Origin: Guyanagaster necrorhizus
Taxonomy: Eukaryota; Basidiomycota; Agaricomycetes; Agaricales; Physalacriaceae
Reading direction: 5' to 3'
Length of the DNA: 64,000 bases
Assembly: GCF_019112545.1 (NCBI RefSeq)
Contig: NW_025064899.1
Coordinates: 333,185-397,184, forward strand
Positions 45,192 through 55,822 of this stretch are shown here, in pieces. The notes under the pieces were generated by a model, which searched no databases, was not told where the DNA came from, and was given only the letters and a program-made list of their open reading frames with translations. The first letter of the stretch is position 1; every line of letters begins with the position of its first letter. The position numbers and the translations under genes were made by a program.

Positions 45192-48100
45192 CATGAAAGG
45201 TTCAAGGGGACAAGTTATGGTGTCATATGGATGTTGTTGAAAAATTGCAGTTAATGAAGGTCTTTCTTCCTATTAATTAGTTCTGAGTATTTTTTATTTG
45301 AATGGATATGAGCACAGTTTCAGAATCATATCTGAAAGTAACTGGCAAGTCAGAGATTTGTAAAGGCTTCACTTCTACTATGTTACTGGAGGATATGCCT
45401 AAAGCATGACCAGAAAACTGGTGAGCAACTTGAAGCAGAGAATGCTAGAAGACCATAGACTATTACTGGTTCACTGCTATGGAGGCAGAAAATAGGGTCT
45501 ACACTTCAGTCTCCATTGTATGATTGAACAGTGGTACTGATGTTCAAGATTATCACTGTGTTGGAGTTGGTAGCACATAAATGTTAGGGCAGGATTCTGG
45601 GACATTGTCATAGTTCTCTATTGTTCATACCATAGCTTTGCACAATTATTTTCATTTGGCCAGTGAACACCATGATACAGTTTCAGTGTATCATTTAACT
45701 TATTATACATTGAGTCATTATGATCTGATTGGCTTTCTCAGATGCAGAACCCTCTTACAGGCATCTCAGATTTCATCTTCCTCATGCTGTGTTCTTCTTT
45801 TTATTCTTTGCTCTTATGAACAAAGTATCCTGTTCAGACTATGCTGTTTCAATCACTTTCTGAATCACAGAATAGAAATCATATGGGCAAGAGATCTTAT
45901 CAACTTTAAATTGTATATTAGTGTTTCCTTTTCCTCTGCTGAAATGGTTTAGCTAGCCTCCTTTATGAAGGAATGGAAAGATCAAGAGACTAACTGCAAA
46001 AGTTCTACATGATCTCAAGAAAGTGGGTGCCTTCCTGAACCTTGTTTATTTTTTTATATGCTGTAGCCTCTCATGCTGCTATCTGTCTGCTTTGGCATGT
46101 GCAAGGCAGATTTCTCTCATGGGGATCTCAAGCTCTTATTGTCCCACATTTATAGAGTGTGCAAGCTACATTTTCAGTTGTCTGAGTGGAAAACTTCAAT
46201 GCTGATCATATTTGAGATGCTTTTGGCTTTGGGATGTTATACTTCCACTAAACACTCACAAATGCTCTGCATAGCTTCTGCTGGAGTCTGAGTCCTGGTT
46301 CTGGTTCTAGGTCTGTTGTTGGTATAAGAGTATAATAAGGATGATGAGATAAGCAATAAGGATTTTACAGAGGGGAATGAAGGGGCATGGCTGGTAGAGA
46401 TAGTCTGCCATGGTGGCAAGAGTATTTGCACCAGGTAGTCAGAGAGTATAGTAGGTGTATTAAACCTTAGCTTGAGACTGGAGCACATCAAGATATACTA
46501 CAGCCTTAAATACTGTCTAAAGAACTCTATGCCCTACATGCAACTATTGTCTGCTTTCCATGCCTTCTGCTCATTGTCTGAGATAACAATGACTGTCCCC
46601 TTGCTTTTGTTTGTCATTATTACTCTGCTATACCATTGCTATGGTGAGTTTCCCATATGTCACAGTTTCTATTATGACAAAGGCATGGGTTGATGCTGGT
46701 TGCTGCACTGTTCTCTGCTGTCTATTGTGCACCAATGAATAAGGCATAGCTATGGTGTCATCATGTCTTCATCATCCTTTGTAAGGTCAGCTTTGGGTCA
46801 GGATTGGTAAGTATCTGCTTACTAAGCAATAGCAGATCATGATTTAGGGGCAAAAATCATGACATGGGAGCTGCTCCAGAGCTTGTCAGTTTGACTATTG
46901 ACATGCTCAGCACCATTGATGCAGAGAGTCATCTTCTGGCACTGTTTAATGGACATATGCCAAAATTATGGAGGCTGTGTCTTGAATATTTCTTGACCTG
47001 GCCCAGTGGTTACTTTACCTCTCTTATGCACATCTGCTTCCATCATCAGTCTGTACCACAGTCCACCTGTCCTACTACTTCACAGTTTCTTGATTTTCTT
47101 GAAGCATGTCCCACCTTTGAGATGCTTGTAATGGTTTTTGCCAGACTCTCATGCATGAAAGAGGAAGATGTTTCAGCACCTCCTCTGGATCAGCTCATCA
47201 AACTTAGTTCACTCTGAGAACTACACTGGGGAAAGCTCAGCAATCTGACCTATGTGAAATGACTGCTTTTATATCTATCCCTCCCATCACATACAAGCAT
47301 GTATCTCTGGACAGATCTCACACAGAGTGATGATTCTGTGAGCAGAAATATGAATGGGAACTTATTCTACCTCCTTCCCTTAGACTGCTCCAATTTGAAG
47401 AACCTTGATCACATCACCAAATGGCACCTTTCATGCATGCCTTCCATGATGTACATAATTGTTATATTCACCTGATGTGCCAGGCAACCATACCAGGTAG
47501 AGAAGTAGATATATTTATCATTTTTCTATCAAGTTAGCTATCTTGTAAGCTATCTTGTACCCACCATAGTAAGATATAATAAGCAAGTAATTATCTGGAG
47601 AGGGCATAGTTCTCTTGAGTGTGACATCTCCATGTCTAGCAGAGACCAGAGCACTAATGGGCCTCTCTGTTCAGCATGTGAGATTCCCAGATCCAGGAAC
47701 AGAGACCCAAATAATCAGCATGTCAGTAAGGACTGGAGCCTAGTCTGATTGATCAGGTAGCTGTGCATGAGCTCATATCTGTCAGGAAATGAGTTTAGCC
47801 TACCTGGTTGGGTCAGCAAGTATATTAGTCAGTAGTCAATTATGTTAGTCAGACATGGGTAGCTAAAAAGTATAAATACCAGATCATGTATAGAGAAAAA
47901 GGAGGTTTCTGACCCCCTCTGAAATGCTATCAGGTGAATAGTATGGGAGGTGCTTGGTTAAGAGCTTCAAGTTGTAGACTCAATCTGAATAATATTATGG
48001 TGACCAGGTCACTTTGTTTTGTGCAAGAACCCTCAGAAAGCAACTGAAAGTTTATATCAGACAGTCAGAACAAACCCAAGGCAGTTCAGAACAGCCAGTA

Positions 48101-48704
48101 TTTGTGTATAAGTGACAAACAGGTGCATCATATCAGTCTAGAAACTGCATCAGGCAGACTGTTTGAGATAAGTTTTGTTGTGTTCAGTGACACAGACAGC
48201 TTTGTCTGAGCAAACTGCAATATACATCCTTGAATTACATTTTATGGCACCCCATCCATGTTACATTCTCTACATATTTGGAATCCAGGTATTACCATTC
48301 CTCCCTTGAACTGCATTGTGATTTGGTGTTAGTGTTTTGGTGGTGTGCATCCTGCACATTGTTGATTCATTTAGTGCCACTTCTCAGCATTTCACACCCA
48401 AGGTGTTCTCTACACTCATGGCATCTTCTCCCATAACCATTATGAAAAGATTCCATCCATGTTCCCTCTATCTGAAGTCCACACCTTCTATATTCAAGAC
48501 CAGCTCACTAACCCCATGATGATGACAGTGCTGTGGAACAATATGTTCCAGCACTTGCCCAGCCTTGTTGACCTTTGCATTCAGCCACCCACTACATTAT
48601 GGATGTCCTTGAGGGTCATTCTTGGGCCTCTTAAACCAGACAATGACAATGGCAAGGTGGTGAAGGGACAGGTGGTGGTGTCCTCTGCTCTGATCATTGT
48701 CTAT
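45192..48704. other. 3.5-kb tract with no CpG dinucleotide
   Basis: Reading line by line, the last CpG before the tract is at 45190-45191 and the next is at 48705-48706; none occurs in the 3513 bases between. TG and CA are abundant. The first 1.6 kb (to 46863) shows no recognisable gene. The F-box/LRR pseudogene occupies 46864 to the end. About 47500-48240 looks like a non-coding insertion with an LTR-like TATAAATACC segment. Flanking DNA has normal CpG. Complete deamination of methylated CpG, or repeat-induced mutation targeting CpG, is the likely cause. Confidence 0.9.
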
Positions 48705-49047
48705 CGAGGGACCGCCAGGGGCGATCCAGGCGTTCTATATCAGTGAGCTAGTGTGGGAGAGGAAGCAGTGGGGGAGTCCTCTGGAGAGAGTGGAGGTAAA
48801 GCAACTTCTCGCTCCACAGACGGATTCGCCAGAGGCGACTGTCCCTTCACCGTTCCCTGATAATACGTTTGTCGATATGATCGTGGACGACGAGGAGCAG
48901 CTCGGTGAGCATATCGAGCATGTGGAATATTCGTATGACCAGAGGTCGACGGCGTTTTTGCCTCCCGGGTGGCCGAATAGCGTTCATCTCTGGACGACGT
49001 CGACTTTTAGCGACCTGAAGCCTGCGATAGGAGACATTTCTGCATGA
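46864..49047 (+). pseudogene. F-box/LRR-type gene killed by CpG-to-TpG mutation
   Basis: The first block (46864-47496) encodes leucine-rich text such as MPKLWRLCLEYFLTWPSGY, QFLDFLEACPTFEMLVMVF and PPLDQLIKLSSL, interrupted by TGA at 47215, 47260 and 47473, all in one frame. Each could have been CGA (Arg). After about 750 bases without coding character it resumes near 48459 (LSEVHTFYIQDQL, HLPSLVDLCIQPP). It runs past a further TGA at 48691 into AFYISELVWERKQWG and a C-terminus ending GDISA at 49047. The style matches the C-terminal LRR part of Agaricomycete F-box proteins; the F-box itself was not found. Only the part before 48705 is CpG-free. Confidence 0.75.
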
Positions 49048-49746
49048 TTAGAGAAAAGGGCATTCCGTCCCAAAGTAGAATACGATGCAATATATCATCA
49101 ATGTGTAACATAATACAAGTACTTTGGCATATATTATTTATCTAACATTTGCTCACTTATGTTCTGTTCGGTGGAATGTAAACCCACTGGCATTCTCTAT
49201 TGTTGCCGAATCTTTTCGTGTGTACGACGGACCAATTAATGGACAGATCTGACAGAGGACGGAAGCTTATTCACACTGGAAAGATGAACATTTTTGACAA
49301 ACCTGAATTTTGAGCACAACCTTAATGTTTTAGGAGCATGGTTTGGGAGTCAACAAACTTCGTGTTCTGGAGGATCTCAATCCCGTGCCGCCCGCCAGAG
49401 ATCGGGGGCACACAAATTTCATGTAAAATCTGTACCGAGATCTATCTCCCAACATGTCACCTTGTTGCACAGATTCTGGTCGCCCTCAAATTCTCATCTT
49501 TCCGATGTGATCATGTCTCTGATGGCTTTAATGAGTTGACGTGTTGCCCAATTCCAACCAGTAACTTCGGTATTCAAACAGAGCTATTTTTTGATATATT
49601 TAAGTTCAAGAAGAAACAATCCATGACGATGAAAGCGGCGAGCGGCATCGTGTTCAGTAGCAAAAAGAATGCTTTATTTTGACAAGGCGAAAAATATTGA
49701 CAATCTAGACACGAAGATAAGGCGACATAGTCCCTCTCTCACGGCT
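49048..49746. other. Intergenic, no gene supported
   Basis: A plus-strand frame at 49338-49682 has no motif. CpG is normal here. Confidence 0.5.
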
Positions 49747-50982
49747 TCAGACTTCTTCGACCGAACCAGATAGCTCGAGTCGTCCTGTAATGAGCATAGT
49801 TCCTTCCATATTTCCCTGTATCATATCCTCCTCTACATCGTCCATCTCTGCTTCAGTAGTGCTTCCACGAGATGCCTGAAAGTGTAAGGAAGATTGAGTT
49901 TCATGTGAAGACTCTACGGGACGGGCTTGTCCCGAGGCAACGCGGGCGATGATCAAGGTAGGTGCGATACCCTGAGGCTTGTTAGGCAAAAATGATGCGA
50001 ATTGAAGTAGAAAGACCCACAGTGATAGGATAAGCCAACTTCTGGGCATATATATATCCATTACCCTCGAGAGGGTAGAGTATCATCAGGACCACGTAGA
50101 GATCAAAGAATACAGTGCGGCCGATTCTACGAGAATCTCAATAATACCACGATAAGTCCGGATGCCGCCCATGATGCCACGATGTCCTCTAGCAGCATAA
50201 ATGATACGTCCAACAATCAGACCGGTGCATAGAATGTTGGTTCCCAAGGTCATAGCCATGGTGGGTAGAGCCAAATCTATCGCAAAATCGTCGGCCTTGA
50301 TCTGATGAACTATAAGAATGCATCCGCAGACTGCAAAAAAAAAAAAGGTAAGTGCTTGCAAGATGACATCGATGAAGTCGCAAGCGATGTAAGCAGCATA
50401 CCTATTTCGGTGATGACGAAAAAAATCGGAGTGGTCACTACTTTCCAATCGTGTCCCCATACAACCCAACAACGCCAGATCTAAAAGGCGACCATTAAGA
50501 AGTAAACAGCCACATCATAATACAGTCTGCAATTATAAAGTTCAGTGCTTCTGCTATCTCACTCATAGTGTCCAACAACACAGATGAAACCACCAAATCG
50601 TATCGCGCCCGGAAAGATGTTCCAAAGACAAAAGCCTCCCTAAAAGAGATCCATAAGGCAATGGCAGCGATTGTGGCAAAGATGTATAGAGCTGTGATTA
50701 TACATCCCATGTATATTCGTGCCCTGGAGACGCTGTTAACTGAGGGGAAAAGGTTTAAGACTGGTTGACGAGCTGAGTCAATATTCATACCCAGTAGTAG
50801 CCATATTGACATTCCAAAAATGCCCCTATAAACACCTTTTCAACGGTTAGGACAGGTTCGGAGATGTCTGATCTTGACGTCTGACCATGAGCGAAATGTA
50901 CAAGAAGGTAACAATTGAAAGTGGTGTCGAGCCAAGCTTGAAGCTCCATCTTAGGGAGTATTGCGTCCGCGGATGAACACAT
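49747..50982 (-). CDS. Seven-helix membrane protein (Agaricomycete type), possibly frameshifted
   Basis: Minus-strand exons can be followed from a start near 50982 (ELQAWLDTTFNCY) through GAFLECQYGYYW, RARIYMGCIITALYIFATIAA, ALNFIIADCIM, IWRCWVVWGHDWKVVTTPIF, VCGCILIVHQIK, LGTNILCTGLIVGRIIYAARG, IEILVESAALYSLI, VVLMILYPLEGNGYIYAQ and PQGIAPTLIIARVASGQ, ending at 49747. This is a known Agaricomycete family of seven-helix proteins with receptor-like layout and no defined ligand. Two joins fail: near 50100 an extra CT in ATCTCTAC shifts the frame between SLI and YVV, and near 50490 no GT donor joins CIM to IWRCW in frame. Either the gene is decaying or the sequence has errors. Confidence 0.55.
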
Positions 50983-53694
50983 GAAATAGCGAAAGTCAAT
51001 GTCAATGTCCTAGAAAAGAGAAGCCCGATGTACCGTGTTGGAGAACGTTTATACGGCGCGTTATATATAGAAGAGGATCACGCTGTATCATGTTAAACTG
51101 ATGGCGGAGTATAGTTTCAAGGAAACCAACATGATGCTGAACTGTCCATTAAGATGGCCTACCTAAATCATAGCACAGAATCATATTCTTTCGCCCTAAG
51201 CCATTTTCTAGCGAGTTTCAGCAATTTATGAGTATGGATGAGGGTCGAGTGCACTTACCGCTCGGATAGGAGACGCTCGAATGAGAACAAGAACACCATT
51301 CATCCCATGTCACTTCATAAATAGACATATAATATCTTGACATCGCAGATCTGATGTTATGAGTTGTTGCGTTTTGTCAGTTGATCCCGCCAGAAGAATC
51401 CGTCTAATAGGCCGAGAAGGGGGGTGATGTGTTAATGCTGTGAATCTTGTCAATCGAGGCACACACTCACGAGCTACAGCCTCTACTGCAATATCGAACC
51501 CGGCTTCCTCCCAGCATTCCAGCGAAAGATAAATGAAACGGCTGCAATCTCCTCAGTTGTCACCCTTTTCCCTACATCATCGCCATCATTGGAGCGCGTG
51601 ACAGTGAGTGCTTCATTTCGCGCAGCCGGTAATCTATGAACGGTGTTTTTACTATCCCAATGTTTCGCGCCAGTGCAAGCGTCGTCTAGCCATCGTCGCC
51701 CAATTTTGGAAGGGGGTCTCGTAAGAGTGACTCAGGGATACGTATGGGGAGAAGTCATTCAGTAAATGTAAAGTATATATTCTGGTTAAGTTGCTTGAGG
51801 GGCGGAGGGAGTATGTGTGGGCGGGATTACAGTTGTGATCGCGGGACCGAAATTTGCAAGATCGATCATGTGATCCCAACGCGACCTGAACCCTGGACAA
51901 TCATATTACTGCCACTTAGCCACCTCACTTTCGATTGTGGAGACTTATTGAGATTTCTGGCTCAGGATATAAGTTTTTGGGTTTCTGTCTGTGATTAGAT
52001 TATTTTGTTCACAGAGGCCAGAGTGAAGGACCAGCTCAGAAAGTCTTCATTCTGTAATAGGAGCTTGAAATTGAGCCACCAGATGGATTGGTATTAGACA
52101 TAGAAATTACAGAATATGATATCTAGGGGTGGAGCAGATAATGCACACTTCATGAGAAAGAAAAGTTCATCATAAATGTGGGTTCCAAGGGTAAGAAGCA
52201 TTTCTGTAGACCTCTGCAACATTATCCAGGCTGATTGGCTTTATCAATTAACTCAATCATTGAAGTGCTGCTTCACAAAGAGGAGCAAGATCATTGTTTC
52301 ATCTCACTTTCAGTGTTGGGTTTTTTACTGATTTTTTCACTCTTCCATCTCTCTCTGTATATTATCTTGTGTCACTTCTTTCCTTACTTTACATCTATTA
52401 TTCTGTGATTTTCTCTATCACTCATCACCAATTCATCTTTTTTTTTTCCTTTCCTGCTTTAGCAAGGTGTTGCTACCTTATTGTTTGATCACTGTTTCAC
52501 TGTGATAGCCTAAGCAGAGATGAGGGGCACATGATGGTTTCATATGGAACTCTCTTCAAAATATATATAATAGAACTGAATATAATACTCAAAATAGTGT
52601 CTATGCATAATCACATGATAGATAAATTTCCTTGACAAAAGCGGTGGGCCCTGTGCCCAAGTCCAGTGATAGGACAGATCTGTCGTTGCCGCATGAAGAC
52701 CTAAAATAAGAATACACGCATCAAGGGTTGCCGTATAATCTGATCTTTGTCGCCATGGTAGAATTTCGGTGACCCAATTCATCAAACATGAACCCCGATG
52801 TTTCCACCAACGTCGGAGTCGCCTGCCCAGATGTATCGGCCTCGTTCGAGTATTTCTTGTAGGAGCTATGCATGCGGACTAATCTACATCGAAAATAAGT
52901 CTAACAATCACGGAAAACACAAAGACTCACTCCGATTGATAACCGAACCGGCAACGACTTGGTCATTTTCAGTTTCCTTCTTGTTGGACGGATCTACTAG
53001 CATATCTCCAATTTGAGGTTACCTTCAAGTTTGGGAAGCGTGACCATCCTTGTCCATTTGTGCGTCTTCGTCCGTCCTGGAGGTACAATTTCAGGACATC
53101 ACACTACCCGTTCCTTCAAGTCGGTACTTAGCCTACTTCTCATACTCGTTCCCCTTTCATTCAACAAGTTCCTCGGGGTGGATTTCCGACCAAGGTTTGG
53201 GCCTGGGTAGTCAGCAGAGTATATTACCGACTGCGCAACGAAGCGATGTAAGCTTTTCGCACTGCAAAAATGCTGCTTGCTTTTTTGGTTGTCGTTTCTC
53301 ATGAATTGTATGCGTGATCAAACGAATGATGTCTCTATTGGTTTAGCAGCCCCTTCATCATAGCACTGCCATAGTGCCTATCAGAGAAGATATAAAGACC
53401 TGGAGCGATCGTGTCGGTCTCTCGTTGTGTCCACATCGTGACGATATGGATTCATACTCCCCTGAGGAGGTTGCGAGATGTACGGTCCCATAATCCTTTT
53501 TCCGATACCTTCTCTAATAAAACACAGATATAACAAGGTCGTTCATCCTATGGGACTACCTGATCAGCATTGATGATGAGGTTGGCACTTCCTGACAGTC
53601 CTGGCGTGCGCGCCCCACTGACGAGTCTTGAAGATCAACTTTTTCTGGGCACGTTTTGATTTCACAATACGATTAGTATGAGGCTGTTCTAAAC
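50983..53694. other. Gene-poor stretch with second CpG-free tract
   Basis: No gene could be supported. The segment 51934-52641 is described separately. Frames at 51652-51998 and 52798-53304 are short and lack motifs. Confidence 0.45.
51934..52641. other. 708-base tract with no CpG
   Basis: CpG is present at 51932-51933 and 52642-52643 and absent between. It is T-rich in its second half (52290-52480). No coding text, terminal repeats or target duplication could be recognised. It is probably a mutated repeat remnant of the same kind as 45192-48704. Confidence 0.8.
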
Positions 53695-54949
53695 ATGAGT
53701 TGGGAACAGTCCTCAAGAACGTCATGGATTAAATTTCTGTTTTTTGTGGTGAGTCTGTTGTCCAGCGTCAGCGATACATGGAGGTGATTACGGCATTATC
53801 AGAACCGCTACCTTGGACTTTCCCTCCGATTTTGGGATGTTCTCGGTACGTCACCTCAGAGCTTCCAGCTTTCATATTACCTGATCCTTCAATTGTAAAG
53901 GAGAACGATACGAGGTAAGTCGTTTCCTTCGTTCGGTGATGATCAAAGCATTCATTGATGTCTTTCCGATTTCGAAGTCAAATTATTCCACGTACATTAT
54001 TTTAACCCAGCTCCCTACCTTCCACTGATTCGCGTTATTATTCAGATGCAGAGTAGGTGCGTATTGAAGTTTAGTATAAGAGCTCCACAACGTGATGCAG
54101 TGTGGCCAGAAGAAAGCCTATCATCGAAGGAAGTGTACTGTCTGCTCCTTTACCCCGAGTCAATTATATATGGTCCGCAGAATTGTTTACCCTTGCATTC
54201 ACTATTGCGATTACTTCTCACGTACTTACATCAGTGACGATTCAGCTCGTTATCATAGGAATCATACTGGTTCTTCGCATCTGGGTAATTCTGGGTAAGA
54301 AGCGCTGCATCTTGTGGATTTTCTCTGGATGGCTTGCTTGCACTGCAAGCACGTCTGTGTGGCTTTCCTTCGTTTTCAATTTTGGAAATGTAGGGGGAAG
54401 TGTGTTCCACTTGTGAGCTACGACGCCGCCGCACTTGTACTTTATCGTTGCAATTTTTTTAGCATACCGACCCTACTCTTTGAGGCTTCCATTTTCACTG
54501 CCGGAGCACAACGTGGGATGAAACACTTGCGCTACTGGAGGACACTGCCATCATCGAATGGGAGCACGTTTCAGCTTGGTCCAAAGCCAATGATGCAGGT
54601 TATGTTGCAAGATTCGGTCCTCTACTTCATGACGTGGGCTGCCTCGGTGTCTATTATAAAGTCTGTATGTTGAAATCTGATCAGTGTTCTTTTTGCTCTC
54701 CCTATAATGACGTTTGTGGTACTGCATCAGCATAGCAATGTACAACTCAAGTTAATGTTGCCTTTCGTACAGGATATCCAGCTGGGGTTGACGATTATAA
54801 GCGTCACAGTCACTCGCATGCTGCTTCGGCTCCGTAGGCGGGCTCGAGGCACCGATGCCGCTGGGCAGAGTACTGTCCAGGAAGAGCTGACGACGTTCAG
54901 AGCCGTGTCGCGAGGGACAATTTCATCAGAGGCAGAGGTAGCAGGGTAG
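53695..54949 (+). CDS. DUF6533-like seven-helix membrane protein (N-terminus tentative)
   Basis: Exon text in order: HYQNRYLGLSLRFWDVL (53790s), then FTLAFTIAITSHVLTSVTIQL, IILVLRIWVILGKKRCIL, WIFSGWLACTASTSVWL, IPTLLFEASIFTAGAQRGM, PKPMMQVMLQDSVLYFM and a C-terminal DIQLGLTIISVTVTRMLLRLRR ending at 54949. The RxWVILGKKR, PTLLFE and QDSVLYF motifs and the final MLLxLR helix are those of the large DUF6533 family of Agaricomycete membrane proteins, whose role is unknown. Introns of about 45-100 bases separate these pieces; I could not fix every junction. The ATG at 53695 is tentative. Confidence 0.55.
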
Positions 54950-55822
54950 ATATTCATTGTTTGATGGTGCTAATGTGTTGAATGAGACACGTGCTACCCG
55001 ACACTTTCCCTCCTTGATTATCTATACTGTACACTGTTCCTTACAGACTCTTTCTTTTATCCGAGCTCCTATACTTCATCCCGACAGTATATATTCCTAG
55101 TAGTTACACCTGCATCCTCAGTCGTTTCATCTATACTGCGCTGACTGAGGTATGTTACTTAACTCATATACCTATATGCACTTTACTTACTTATCCCGAT
55201 AGTTCTTACAATGCCATTCTTATTACTTTCGGTATGGTACACTATCAATACAGTCGTTTCACCTATACTGCGCCGACTGAGTTCTTACAACGTCGTTCTT
55301 ATTACTTTATAATGCACCACTATCAGATCAATTGGCCACGAAGGCTGTCAGTGAACACGGCGTCGTCTTCAGCTGTTTTGAGGGCCGGCATGACCGTGCT
55401 GGGAACAGCTTGAAAGCCAAGTATTGCTCTCCATTCTTCTTACCCTCTCTCACTGTTGCTGTTTCCTGGTCTCACCTAGAATCTACCAAAGACACAGGTT
55501 CGGAAGACGTAGCAACAAGCCAGTTTGATTGAGTAATGAACCGGTCAAAACTACAATTTGTCATTAGAAACTAATAACCGTACGAAATTAAGACTATTCA
55601 CTTTTAGGGATCCTTTTCCGGCTACTACTACATAAATGGAATGTGAAAGGAAAGCAGAAACTTAAAGCGTGAAGATAGGAAACAAAAACGATGGTAACGC
55701 ATGAAACAGCGTACAAGAAGATCCGCCCTCAATCTTAAGCAACGTCAATCATCTCTTGAAAGGCACAGCTCGCCTTGGAGCTCAAAGTCTTTCGTAGCCA
55801 TAAGCCGAATGTTCAAGAATAG
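54950..55822. other. Intergenic with interspersed short repeats
   Basis: No gene supported. Contains the hairpin-bearing repeat set at 55116-55309. Confidence 0.5.
55116..55309. repeat. Interspersed direct repeats with hairpins
   Basis: Unit A (CAGTCGTTTCA[T/C]CTATACTG...GACTGAG) occurs at 55119-55149 and 55251-55281. Unit B (GTTCTTACAA...TTCTTATTACTTT) occurs at 55202-55230 and 55281-55309. Each A unit can fold, most clearly CCTCAGTC (55116-55123) with GACTGAGG (55143-55150). Confidence 0.8.

Noticed and set aside
47778..48237. Solo LTR within the CpG-free tract
   Set aside because: There is a TATAAATA box and TGT...ACA-like ends, but no target duplication or second copy; ends could not be fixed.
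45192..48704. Contaminant or horizontally acquired DNA
   Set aside because: The leucine-rich pseudogene text is Agaricomycete-like and continues into normal CpG-rich sequence of the same contig.
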